NCBI GenBank assembly: GCA_021298215.1 | Contig: JAJTEE010000005.1 | Span: 1 to 64,000 of the forward strand | Source: Alphaproteobacteria bacterium | GTDB taxonomy: Bacteria > Pseudomonadota > Alphaproteobacteria > Paracaedibacterales > CAITNM01 | Length of the DNA: 64,000 bases | Reading direction: 5' to 3' | Shown here: positions 41,952 to 51,101 of the stretch, piece by piece | How the letters are laid out: each line of letters begins with the position of its first letter | How positions within the stretch are numbered: the first letter of the stretch is position 1 | The notes under the pieces: generated by a model | Seen by the model: the letters and a program-made list of their open reading frames with translations, nothing else | The model's database searches: none | Told to the model about the DNA's origin: nothing | Program-made: the position numbers and the translations under genes

Positions 41952-44462
41952 ATGGTATTTTGGGGATTTTTCTTACTTATCTATACATTTTTTTCATCTT
42001 TTGCATTTCCTGTAGAAACTGAGGATCAACCTGGCGTAGAGCATATCATTTTTCGGCCAGAAATTCAGCATTTAATAAAAGAGCATATGCGATTTTGCAC
42101 CCTTGGATATACAGAAGAAGCAGATACTTTAGCGCGAAAAAATACTCAAGACATTGGAACTTTATTTGCAGATATGGAACTTACAAAAGATGAGTTTAAT
42201 GAATTGGTGGGAATTCATTTACGAACAGAGTTTTATTATGCGCTTAATTCAGTGTGGAATTGTGGAGCAACAAGGAATCCACGTCATATCTATGATTTTC
42301 TAAGTCAATTTGATAAAGGATTTGCTAACACTCCAAAACGTAAAGAACATCTCACCACATTTACCATTCTTTCCCTAGCGGCTCATGAGTATTTTTGGAA
42401 TGAACGATCCTCAACAGAAGATTTAAAAAAACATGTAGCACGTGAATTGCGTTATGGACTGTTTAGGGAATCTAGTCATGTATTAGACATGACATCATTG
42501 CTTTATTTGGATGAAGGAAATATATCTCGTATTTCAAATGCTTTAATTGATGAATTATTTTTGCAGGCTCTATTTTTCTTCACGGAGAGTTATAGAGAGC
42601 AAACACTTGGGAGAACTTATGCTCAGATATACAGACATTTGAACCAAGTAGTAGAAGAACAACTTAAATCTCCTCATCGACTTTCATTAGATATACTTCC
42701 AGAAAATTTACGCGACCAGGCTGGTTTATACCTTAAGTTACCCCTTTGCCTTGCTGATTCTTTTCCTGATGGTATGTGTGGACAGCACAGCCTTTTCATT
42801 CCAACAGATGGTCCTTTAGCCGCTTCGGAGAGTACTGGAATCGCTGAAGGAAACGGCAGATACAAAATGCTTCGTGCAATTTTAGACAATACTGCGGATG
42901 TTGATGCACGACGAATTTATCTCATGATTAGTCGTCATATGGATGGTGTGGGTTTTTCTTCTTTAATAGAGAAAATGGTTGCGGAACTGGGAGAAAGAGA
43001 TGTGGAGCAAGCGAGTGCTTTAAGAGAAAGAATGATACAGTACAGTCAATTTAAAAGTAATAAACAAGCAGAAAATGAAGAACATATTAATCAATCAAAA
43101 CGAGAGATGCTAACTGCTGTGATAGCATTACCTGCTTTAGAAGACGCCTTGAAGGATTTTCATGCAAAAATTAGTGACCCAGAGCAGTTAAAAGTATTGA
43201 TCCTAGATAAAAACTTTCGCGATATTATTGATGCAATCTTAAGCTTGAGAAAAGCAAGACCAACAATAGATGAGCGTTTGGCAGGGATAGACGTCGAGAT
43301 TGAAAGGCTAAGCACTGAAATAGCTGCCGAAAAAACAGCCGCTGTTGAGAAAGTAAGAGCAGAGCGAACGCGATTACAAGAAGAAATTAAAAAATTAAGA
43401 ACCGAATCTCAAGAGTATCAACAACAGCATCAAGCCGAAGTAAATGAGCTTGCTGTATTGGTATCTCGGCGTCAGCAGCTTCTTAATTTGATACAAAGAA
43501 AGCAAGTTCAAGGAAACTCTGAACAACTAAAGCAAAATGTTGAAAAGCAATTTAAGGATTTTGAGGAAAAATACCCAGAATTTGCCCAATTTATGAATGA
43601 AAAACAAATAGCCATTGCTAAAGTACAACAAGAATATAAAGAACTTAGGGAAGATACTTCCCTTTATGAGCAAAAGTTAGCTGAGAAATATACGTTGATT
43701 TGCGAAACGATAAAAGAGTTTTTAAACCCAAGCATGTTACCTGGGAAAAGCACTGATGCATTTTTATTTGATGAACTTTGCGAGAGTGGATACTCAATAT
43801 TTATTACCGAGGTTTGCCAGCCCGTTGCAGAACTTTTACAGCAACCAGAAACGGCAAGATCATGCGGAAAACTTTGGGATGATTTTCAAGATCGTAAGGA
43901 TATTTTTAATCATCAGGTAGAGCAGGATTTAATAGCCCAAAGATTGGAAATTGTTAGTTCTTTAACTGAATTTCCTGAAGAATTATCGCCTGCATCATTG
44001 GGGGCAGAAATGCAAGAATTGGCTTTACGTGGAGGAGAATTGGGAGGATGGTTGCCTTGTGATTCAGCGTATGTGCAATTATGGGCAGTTTTACACAATT
44101 TAAATGTTTTTGTTATATCTGATCAGGAACATTTCGGTAATCAGTTGATTAGACCAAAGCTTAATTTAATGTCGCGTTTTGCCGATCAGCCATATGCACA
44201 ACAGACAATTTTGTATCCTCCAGAAAAAACAGGCTTTCATCTTGCAATGGTTATTTTAACGTCAGAACGAGCAAAAAGTGTTGTTTTGCGTAGGCAAAAT
44301 AATCATTATGAAAAGCTATATGATCCAACTGATCATATCGCCACTTCTATGCAGCAGCGGCATCTTAAGTGGGTCGACCTGGGAGAAAAAATGTATGAGT
44401 CTTATCCGAAGAAAGCTGTAGCTATAACGAACACACAAAGCAACCCAGCGGAAGAGGCTTAA
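41952..44462 (+). CDS. Exported OTU-like cysteine protease candidate (copy 2)
   Basis: A paralogue of the preceding gene, 836 residues, with an N-terminal hydrophobic segment (about 3-19) ending near Ala. The shared blocks are HEYFWNERSSTEDLKKHVAR with ELRYGLF (N-terminal helical domain), DGMCGQHSLFIPTDG with Cys276, and GELGGWLPCDSAYVQLWAVL with HNLNVFVIS, then His763 in TGFHLAMVILTS. Cys276 and His763 are spaced almost 490 residues apart because a long Glu/Lys/Gln coiled coil (about 430-560) is inserted. The ENN/QHS difference after the Cys falls where OTUs are tolerant. It follows copy 1 by 75 bases, most likely on the same transcript. Tandem duplication plus different inserts suggests selection for different targets. 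Confidence 0.7.
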   Translation: MVFWGFFLLIYTFFSSFAFPVETEDQPGVEHIIFRPEIQHLIKEHMRFCTLGYTEEADTLARKNTQDIGTLFADMELTKDEFNELVGIHLRTEFYYALNSVWNCGATRNPRHIYDFLSQFDKGFANTPKRKEHLTTFTILSLAAHEYFWNERSSTEDLKKHVARELRYGLFRESSHVLDMTSLLYLDEGNISRISNALIDELFLQALFFFTESYREQTLGRTYAQIYRHLNQVVEEQLKSPHRLSLDILPENLRDQAGLYLKLPLCLADSFPDGMCGQHSLFIPTDGPLAASESTGIAEGNGRYKMLRAILDNTADVDARRIYLMISRHMDGVGFSSLIEKMVAELGERDVEQASALRERMIQYSQFKSNKQAENEEHINQSKREMLTAVIALPALEDALKDFHAKISDPEQLKVLILDKNFRDIIDAILSLRKARPTIDERLAGIDVEIERLSTEIAAEKTAAVEKVRAERTRLQEEIKKLRTESQEYQQQHQAEVNELAVLVSRRQQLLNLIQRKQVQGNSEQLKQNVEKQFKDFEEKYPEFAQFMNEKQIAIAKVQQEYKELREDTSLYEQKLAEKYTLICETIKEFLNPSMLPGKSTDAFLFDELCESGYSIFITEVCQPVAELLQQPETARSCGKLWDDFQDRKDIFNHQVEQDLIAQRLEIVSSLTEFPEELSPASLGAEMQELALRGGELGGWLPCDSAYVQLWAVLHNLNVFVISDQEHFGNQLIRPKLNLMSRFADQPYAQQTILYPPEKTGFHLAMVILTSERAKSVVLRRQNNHYEKLYDPTDHIATSMQQRHLKWVDLGEKMYESYPKKAVAITNTQSNPAEEA

Positions 44463-44463
44463 T

Positions 44464-45612
44464 TTAGGATTCCTCAGCCATCAGTTCATGCAGTTGTTGT
44501 TCGGTGATGCCTAAAATGTCACAAATATCTTCGGTTTTCATTTCTTTATTTTGCATGCGTGTAATTGCTGCGCGTTTTGTTCTTTTTTCACCAACTTTTT
44601 CGCCTTCTTCACGTTCCACCGCCAGAGTTGCCGCATAAAGATCTCGATTCGCTAAATTCTCTCTGTATTCACCCGTCACTCTCGGACTCCATTGCTGTAA
44701 ATCTAAACGGTTTAAGGCGTTGTATATGGCAACAGGCATTATTCCTGTACCTTCGTTATACCATTCTGCTACTTTTGCTGATGTGTACTCCTGCGCATGA
44801 TGTAAGACACTCACCCACCAATCCGCCATCGTAAAATCTGCCTGTGGCGGAAACAACGATTTTGTTCTTTCCGCACGTGGTAACTCCACTTGGATCATCT
44901 GCAAATAATCAATTTGCTGTCCCGATTTATCCGTTAAAACATAGTGCTTAATAAATTGCTCTGTTGGTAATGGGTGTTCTTTTACTCTATCCACTAAAGT
45001 ATCTGGCACCTCTGCCTTAAGACCACGAATGCGATTCGTGTCATAATCTAAAATTTGTAAGGCAATTACTGGTTTTAGGTTAATATACCAATTCTCAGCA
45101 CTGAGTTGCCTTTCTGATAATTGGCGCGCATAAATTCCACACGCATAAAATAAAGCTCGCTCATCAAACATCACATGACGCTGCGCCTGCATTTCGATAA
45201 TGTAATGAACCCCGCTTTGCGATGTCACGTGCAAATCCATGAAGGTCTGTTTCTCTCCCGGGTGCCTAAGCGCTGGGATAGCAACAGGGGCTTCCTCAAC
45301 TTCCACCACTGGGTCGCCCCTGAAGGGAGGAATAAAGCAATTTAAGAAAGAAATCACAATTGAAGGGTCACTTCCCATCGATAAAGATAACATATGCTTA
45401 AAAGCGGTATCGGTGGTAGCAATCGCGTAGTGATAGTCGCCAAGCTGATGCAACAATGCTTCTTTGACAACTTCATCGGAAGATTGTTCGATGGTGCGTT
45501 TGCGTGATAGTCCTTCTGGATCTTTTGATTCCATCGCAAAGGAAGAACCAAGAGCAACACAAATGCCAAAAATAAAAAACTTCTGTAAAAATTGTTGGTT
45601 TTTTTTAACCAT
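44464..45612 (-). CDS. Exported Rpn/PD-(D/E)XK nuclease-family transposase-like protein
   Basis: Resembles the Rpn (recombination-promoting nuclease) family of PD-(D/E)XK proteins. After DTAFKHMLSLSMGSDPSIVISFLN comes the core MDLHVTSQSGVHYIIEMQAQ, with Asp and the Glu-x-Gln that these families use, and then RALFYACGIYARQLS. Unusually, the protein begins with a clear signal peptide: MVKKNQQFLQKFFIFGICVA with Gly-Ser-Ser-Phe-Ala before Met-Glu-Ser. I choose the ATG at 45612 because GAGGAG lies just upstream and it opens the signal; an earlier ATG at 45651 exists. Rpn relatives normally act in the cytoplasm, so export is a real oddity. The gene converges with the OTU-like copy 2 (2 bases apart). 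Confidence 0.75.
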   Translation of the reverse strand: MVKKNQQFLQKFFIFGICVALGSSFAMESKDPEGLSRKRTIEQSSDEVVKEALLHQLGDYHYAIATTDTAFKHMLSLSMGSDPSIVISFLNCFIPPFRGDPVVEVEEAPVAIPALRHPGEKQTFMDLHVTSQSGVHYIIEMQAQRHVMFDERALFYACGIYARQLSERQLSAENWYINLKPVIALQILDYDTNRIRGLKAEVPDTLVDRVKEHPLPTEQFIKHYVLTDKSGQQIDYLQMIQVELPRAERTKSLFPPQADFTMADWWVSVLHHAQEYTSAKVAEWYNEGTGIMPVAIYNALNRLDLQQWSPRVTGEYRENLANRDLYAATLAVEREEGEKVGEKRTKRAAITRMQNKEMKTEDICDILGITEQQLHELMAEES

Positions 45613-45772
45613 CGCGTTGTTCTCCTCGCCAGCTCTCCCCTGTCTTCCCATTACTACATTTCTCTTGTTCTTTCAAGAAAAAATGAGAAAAGCTAGGCAT
45701 CTACATACTTTAGCTATTGTGCAGAAAAGCTATTCGACTTACCATTAAATGAGGTATTAAAAATCCAAATGC

Positions 45773-47581
45773 ATGGCAAAAGTCGACGACTCATTAGTTC
45801 GCTATTACCAAGAAGAGCTTGATTACTTACGTTCAAGCGGAAAAGAGTTTGCCAAACAATATCCAAAAATTGCGCGACGCCTCGAATTAACGGATGGAGA
45901 GTCCCCAGATCCACAGGTGGAAAGGCTGCTTGAATCATTTGCTTTTCTAACGGGACGTTTGAGTAGAGCGATTGATGATCGATTTCCGCAAACAGCGCAG
46001 GCTTTATTGAGTGTTTTGTATCCTCATCTGGTTAATCCTATTCCAGCGATGGCAATTGCAAAACTACATGTTGATCATAGTCAAATTCCAGCAGATAAAG
46101 GGTATTATCTTGAGAAAGGCACGAAGCTTTTAGCGCATTCAGTTGAGGATGTGCAGTGCCAATTTCAAACAGTTTATAACACCCATCTTTGGCCTTTAAA
46201 TATTCAAAAAGTTGAGCTGGTAGCAAGAGATGCTTTCACTTTTGAACACTCACCTCAACATCATTGGCTTTTAAAAATGACGATTCATTCAAAAAATTCG
46301 CCAATAAAAGCGATGAATGTGGATAATTTATTAGTGCATATTTCGTGTAATTGGATAAAAGCAAATTTGTTTTATGAAGCGTTATTTAGTGAATGCGCTG
46401 GCAAACTGTATGTTGCAACGGATGAAAAAATAACGGCTGTAGAAGCGTGTACGCTGGAGCCTGTTGGCTATAAGCGTGATGAATTACCCCTTCCTGTTCC
46501 TGATTATAGTTTGCATCATTATGCGCTGTTTCAAGAGTACTTCCATTTCAGTGAAAAATTTTTATTCTTTCGTATTGCAGGATTGCAAAAAGCCATTGCA
46601 GCGCTGGCCCCGCAGCAGGAAATGCATCTTTTAATTCCTTTAAAAAATGCCATGGTTTTTCAGCAAAAAGGAATTGATGCATCGGTATTTTCGTTGAACT
46701 GCTTGCCAGTTGTGAACTTATTTGAGCGGCCTTCTGATCCGATACGTATTCATCATCGCCATTTACGTTATCGTTTAATCCCTGACATACGCCGAGAACG
46801 CACGAGCGAAGTGTACAGCGTTCAGCATGTGGAAGGCATTGAAGAAAAGACGCAAAAAGTCATTGAGTATAAGCCGTATTATGGTCTTGAAACGCGTGAT
46901 AATGAAGGGTTCTTTTGGACTGCTCAACGTGTGCCAGCGGGTCTTAGAGGACTGCCAGGAACTGATGTGTATTTATCCTTTATCAACCGAAATTTTAATC
47001 CTATTAAGGCGAAAGACGTTGTTGTAACGGCAAAAATTTTGTGCACCAATCGGTATCTGGCAGATCAATTAGCTGCTGGCTCGCTGCTGCAACCAGAGGG
47101 CAAAGCGCCGGTTTTAAAGATTACGCTATTGAATAAGCCCACTTCGCAAAATTACACGATGCTGGATGGAGAGAGTTTGTGGATGTTGATATCGCAGCTT
47201 TCGACCAATTATTTAGGCGTGCTTAATGTTAATCAAGGCTTAAATTCTTTGAAAGAATTTTTGTATCTTTTTGCGAGTCGTTACCCCGATAAACCTGCGT
47301 CTTCTATTGAAGATTTGAAAAATATGACCATTAGCCAGATAACGAGGCGCTTTGGTGCGGATGCGTGGCGTGGTTTTGTGCAAGGCTATAAGGTGCAGCT
47401 TGAGATGGAAAAAACGAATCATGAAGGCGGCAGTAATTTGATTTTGGGAACGATTTTGAATGCATATTTTAGCTCAACAGTCAGTTGGAATAGCTTTGTC
47501 GAGTGCAGTTTGAATGATGGCAAAAATAATGGAGAATGGATGCAATGGCAGCCCCAGCCCGGCGTGCAAACGCAGTTGTAA
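45773..47581 (+). CDS. tssF: Type VI secretion baseplate protein TssF
   Basis: A baseplate wedge component (VasA/ImpG). The N-terminus LVRYYQEELDYLRSSGKEFAKQYPKIARRL is the family signature, followed by DPQVERLLESFAFLTGRLSRAIDDRFP and, near the end, PTSQNYTMLDGESLWMLISQLSTNYL. At 602 residues it has the normal length. It overlaps tssG (36-46 bases), as in most T6SS loci, and the two products form the TssF2-TssG wedge under the VgrG spike. The usual neighbours (tssE, tssB, tssC, tssK and others) are not here, so the locus is split. Confidence 0.96.
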   Translation: MAKVDDSLVRYYQEELDYLRSSGKEFAKQYPKIARRLELTDGESPDPQVERLLESFAFLTGRLSRAIDDRFPQTAQALLSVLYPHLVNPIPAMAIAKLHVDHSQIPADKGYYLEKGTKLLAHSVEDVQCQFQTVYNTHLWPLNIQKVELVARDAFTFEHSPQHHWLLKMTIHSKNSPIKAMNVDNLLVHISCNWIKANLFYEALFSECAGKLYVATDEKITAVEACTLEPVGYKRDELPLPVPDYSLHHYALFQEYFHFSEKFLFFRIAGLQKAIAALAPQQEMHLLIPLKNAMVFQQKGIDASVFSLNCLPVVNLFERPSDPIRIHHRHLRYRLIPDIRRERTSEVYSVQHVEGIEEKTQKVIEYKPYYGLETRDNEGFFWTAQRVPAGLRGLPGTDVYLSFINRNFNPIKAKDVVVTAKILCTNRYLADQLAAGSLLQPEGKAPVLKITLLNKPTSQNYTMLDGESLWMLISQLSTNYLGVLNVNQGLNSLKEFLYLFASRYPDKPASSIEDLKNMTISQITRRFGADAWRGFVQGYKVQLEMEKTNHEGGSNLILGTILNAYFSSTVSWNSFVECSLNDGKNNGEWMQWQPQPGVQTQL

Positions 47582-48549
47582 AGCAATCTCTTCCCGAACA
47601 GGTTTTAGAAACGCCTGAAGCGTTTGATCTGGATCAGCTGATTTATATTATCGAATCGTTGCGCACAAATGTGGCGCCGCTTGGCGAAGCTACCAATCCT
47701 CAAAAAGAGGCCGTGCGGCTTCGAAGCCCTATTACCATGCACCAAGAAGGTACTGAAGTTAATCGTTTGGAGGTGAAAAATACACTTTCAAAAGTGCCCG
47801 AGATTTATATTAATACGCTGAGCCTTGCGGGTGTAAATGGCCCGTTACCGACGCCTTATACGGAAAAGCTGCTTGAGCAAATGAAGCAAAAGGATTTTGC
47901 GGGCGCGCATTTTTTGGATATTTTTCATCACCGTTTGGCATCGATGTGGCATCGCTTGCGCAAGCGTACCTACCCTCACCTTTTCAAAAGTCCGCCAGCG
48001 CAAACACCGATTGGGAAGCTGCAAGAAAATTTGAGTGGTTTTGCGCAGCAAGGAGACGTTGATCATACGTTGTTTTTCGATCATTTTTGGAAGCGATCGA
48101 GATCGCTTGCAGGCCTGTTACAAATGGTGAAAACATTTTTTGGCGTGGAAGCATCGATTAGCCCATTTGAGGGGGCATGGCGAAAGGTGGATGCGGCGGA
48201 GGGAAGCCGGATTGGTAAGCGAGGACAGTTTCAGGTTTTGGGCAAAGATGCCATTTTGGGTCTGCGGTGCTGGGATCAGGCGGCAGGATTTACGATTGAG
48301 GTGGCTCCTCTTGATTGGGAGGCATTGCAGGGATTTTTACCGTTTAAAAGCAATGCGCTGGGTGGAGGAAATTTTTATAAGCTGAAACAGCTGGTGGTGA
48401 GTTATATGGGAACATTGCCGAGGGTGTTTTTAAAGCTTTCGCTGAAAGAGGGTGAAAATCGTGGGGCGAGTTTAGACCACAACCATGGGCTTGGCTGGAA
48501 CACATGGCTGAGTGGTGCGACGGCGGAGAGTGTGCGGGTAAGGGTTTAA
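47545..48549 (+). CDS. tssG: Type VI secretion baseplate protein TssG
   Basis: The second baseplate wedge protein (VasB/ImpH). The N-terminal FDLDQLIYIIESLRTN, then SLAGVNGPLPTPYTEKLLEQ and DIFHHRLASMWHRLRKRTYP are classic TssG segments, with GLGWNTWLSG at the end. About 334 residues, full length. I choose the ATG at 47545, as the one at 47536 has its GGAG too close; both are within tssF. Transcription surely continues from tssF. The next gene is on the opposite strand 11 bases after the stop. Confidence 0.95.
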   Translation: MAAPARRANAVVKQSLPEQVLETPEAFDLDQLIYIIESLRTNVAPLGEATNPQKEAVRLRSPITMHQEGTEVNRLEVKNTLSKVPEIYINTLSLAGVNGPLPTPYTEKLLEQMKQKDFAGAHFLDIFHHRLASMWHRLRKRTYPHLFKSPPAQTPIGKLQENLSGFAQQGDVDHTLFFDHFWKRSRSLAGLLQMVKTFFGVEASISPFEGAWRKVDAAEGSRIGKRGQFQVLGKDAILGLRCWDQAAGFTIEVAPLDWEALQGFLPFKSNALGGGNFYKLKQLVVSYMGTLPRVFLKLSLKEGENRGASLDHNHGLGWNTWLSGATAESVRVRV

Positions 48550-48560
48550 GAGAGGCTTAT

Positions 48561-49758
48561 TTAATATTCTCTTGAAAAATCAACTAATGAGCCATCTGCT
48601 TTAAACACGTACCTCAAATCCCCAGAACTAGCCGTGCTATAAATAGATTTTTTTGTTGTAAATATTGACCATTTTGGGTTTTTATCTATAGCCATGAACT
48701 CAAAAATAGGTGAAAGCTGTCCTTTTGCATATTCAATATCTTTAAAATCAGGAATACCAATTGTTACTGAATGTAAATCCTCAAGAAGAAAAACATCATT
48801 TTCGGTATCTCTTAAGCAATCAATTAAAATAAACTCCTGAAAGAGTGCTAAATCAGGATGCCCGTTATATCTATAACCTGCGCTAATTGCGACATGGTGA
48901 GGGCCCTTCTTACTTAACCATAATCCATCATTTGAACCATCTTTATCTTTTGCTCCGTGATGACTAAAGACAGACAATTGAACATTTTGAAGAGGTTGTT
49001 GATGAGGAGCTGCCGTTAAATTTTTCCTGCAATCTATCAAATACCTCCTTGTAGCGATAGCTGACGCATCCCCCATAATTAAAATGTTTTTGCCATTTAA
49101 AGAAAGTCTTACGATAGCACTATTTGTGTTTTCATCATTCTCATAGGAGGTGCCTACACCCGCGTTAGCACATAAAATTGATAAAAATGTATGAGGATTA
49201 TGAAGGCTTTCCGCATCTAAAAACCCATCTTTTAATAAAAGATCTATCGCATAGTGGGTAATAAAATGGACAATTCTTGGGGGTAACCGATTTAAGACTT
49301 CTTCGTATAGTTCTTTGCCCTCTTCTTTCCACAAATAACTGTGTTGATTATCGCCTAATATAAATTGATTAGTGCGTAAAAATAATGTTGTATTGAGATT
49401 AAATAATTTAGCAAGGTGATGTTAAAAGATTAAGATGATCTTTATCACTGTGAGAAATAATAACCGTGATTTTTCCTGCATAATCTGGTAAATCTGCATG
49501 CACTTCACCTATTCCGAGAGCACAAGCAATACGGTTAATAATTTCATTAGGAGTGTCTGAAGATGTACCAAAATCTACAACTACATAGGATCCATTCTTT
49601 TTATTTTTTAGAAGGGTATTACCTCCTTGCCCCACATTTTCAGCAATCACTTCGAAATTAGCACCATTGTTATAGCAATGATGAAAGTCAGCAGCGTCAA
49701 AACCTGATACCGCAAAAATAACCTGACAAAAAGCAATAATAACTAAAAAGATAAGCAT
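48561..49758 (-). pseudogene. Exported ComEC-like metallo-beta-lactamase protein, frameshifted
   Basis: Two frames on the minus strand together encode an exported metallo-beta-lactamase-fold protein like the C-terminal domain of ComEC. Frame one (49758 to 49408) has a signal peptide (LIFLVIIAFCQVIFAVSG), VGQGGNTLL, VVDFGT and the metal motif HSDKDHL. Frame two (ending 48561) has ILIMGDAS, SVFSHHGAKDKDG and YNGHPD, the later metal sites. Removing one base of the GG pair at 49415-49416 joins them through DHLNLLTSLAKLF. Both halves are otherwise intact, so the break is recent or artefactual. It is last in a three-gene operon, overlapping the gene before it by 16 bases. An exported ComEC-type hydrolase would act on nucleic acid or other phosphoesters outside the cytoplasm; this is inference. 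Confidence 0.75.
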
Positions 49759-51101
49759 TTATCCCTCAATATGGCTTTCTGGTAGTTTTCGTAATTATTC
49801 ACGTGTTGCTCTAACGCAAGGAAATTTTCTCTTCGATCAATACTCAATCCAGCAGCTTCAAGAAGGTTTCCGGCATAAATAAAACCTCTTTCTGCGGCGC
49901 GTGCTGCTATTGCTTCTATTTTATTCTGAATGTTTGTTATAGGCTCTAAATTATTTATTTTTTTTAAAATTTCTATTTGTTTTTCATACCCTTTATCAAT
50001 TCCACCTTCTATATCAATTCCGCCTTCTGTTGCTTTTTTATAGTGCTCTAGTGCTTGTTTAAGAGCGTGTACCCTTTTTTCCGGATCAATTTGTGAATAT
50101 GCAAAATATTCAGTAAAGTCACCCGCGTCATAGGAAATTTCGGGGAATTCATTGGTTGTATTTTCAGCTAGAGAAGCTAGATAATATTCATTAGCTCTAA
50201 CAAGATCACGAGGTGTAGAAATACCATATCTATGATATTGCGCAAGCTTCCACAAAGCATATGCTTTTATGCGCAAATGTAGTGAGTTACTAATAAAGTC
50301 ATCCGCTTTTGATTGATCTTGTGTAAGAATCATAAAACCATGCTCTATCAATCCTCGACGAGATCCTTGAGCAACCGCCATTTGAAATAAATTAGTTGCT
50401 AAATCAGATCTTCCTAAAAACTTATAGATGTATCCAGCATTTAAAAGCGTCGTGAGTTGTCTTCGCGCAAGATGAACTGTAGCAGAACTAGCATTAGCTA
50501 CTTCTGCTTCTAAGTTACTGTAAAAGCTATTCTGTTTAGCTGTGTCATTTAAAATTTCTTTAGCCTTTTCTACAACCATACCGTTTTCTGTTGCAAAAGG
50601 TATAGAAAGCACTTGAGATAAATGCTGTTCTGTAGAAATTGTTTCAAGATTTACGTTTTTGTAGCTCCCCAAAATAAGAATATTTTTTGCAAGTTTAAAC
50701 CCGAAGTCTGCTGATACTAAAATCAAAGCTCTCTCAAAAAATGACAATTGATTAAAATTCGTCTTAAGGGTATTGGCAAAAAGATGGTGAGGAAAAAACA
50801 ACGCTCCTATGAATTCTCCAACATTAGGCCTATCCCCTAGCATTAACTTTGATTGAAGAACTTCATGAGGCTGTGATCTCATGTATCGGCAAATATCTTC
50901 TTCCACCATTGTTGATAGTGTACCATTCTTTTTGAATTTTTTTATAAGCTTTGCTTTTTGTTCAAAAAGAGTTACTAAATTTCTCGTTTTATTAAGTTCT
51001 ACAGCAAGACTATCCGTGCCTGCAGCGATACCAACATTTGATATAAGAAAAAATGAAAACCAAAATAAGACTAACTTACTGGGTTGCTCCTGGCTCAACA
51101 T
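49743..51101 (-). CDS. Exported Sel1/TPR-like helical protein
   Basis: About 452 residues counted from the ATG at 51101, which opens a signal peptide (MLSQEQPSKLVLFWFSFFLI); the longer frame from 51146 is less likely. The middle of the protein has helical pairs like tetratrico/Sel1 repeats: GRSDLATNLFQMAVAQGSRRG, then ALWKLAQYHRYGISTPRDLVRANEYYLA, and a HALKQALEHYKKATEGG unit. I do not recognise a family. It overlaps the upstream gene by 26 bases and the downstream MBL gene by 16 bases, so the three are one operon. All three are exported. A shared function outside the cytoplasm is likely but unnamed. Confidence 0.7.
   Translation of the reverse strand: MLSQEQPSKLVLFWFSFFLISNVGIAAGTDSLAVELNKTRNLVTLFEQKAKLIKKFKKNGTLSTMVEEDICRYMRSQPHEVLQSKLMLGDRPNVGEFIGALFFPHHLFANTLKTNFNQLSFFERALILVSADFGFKLAKNILILGSYKNVNLETISTEQHLSQVLSIPFATENGMVVEKAKEILNDTAKQNSFYSNLEAEVANASSATVHLARRQLTTLLNAGYIYKFLGRSDLATNLFQMAVAQGSRRGLIEHGFMILTQDQSKADDFISNSLHLRIKAYALWKLAQYHRYGISTPRDLVRANEYYLASLAENTTNEFPEISYDAGDFTEYFAYSQIDPEKRVHALKQALEHYKKATEGGIDIEGGIDKGYEKQIEILKKINNLEPITNIQNKIEAIAARAAERGFIYAGNLLEAAGLSIDRRENFLALEQHVNNYENYQKAILRDKCLSF

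Noticed and set aside
46038-48385. Frames antisense or alternative to tssF and tssG
   Set aside because: They are shadows of two well-conserved T6SS genes.
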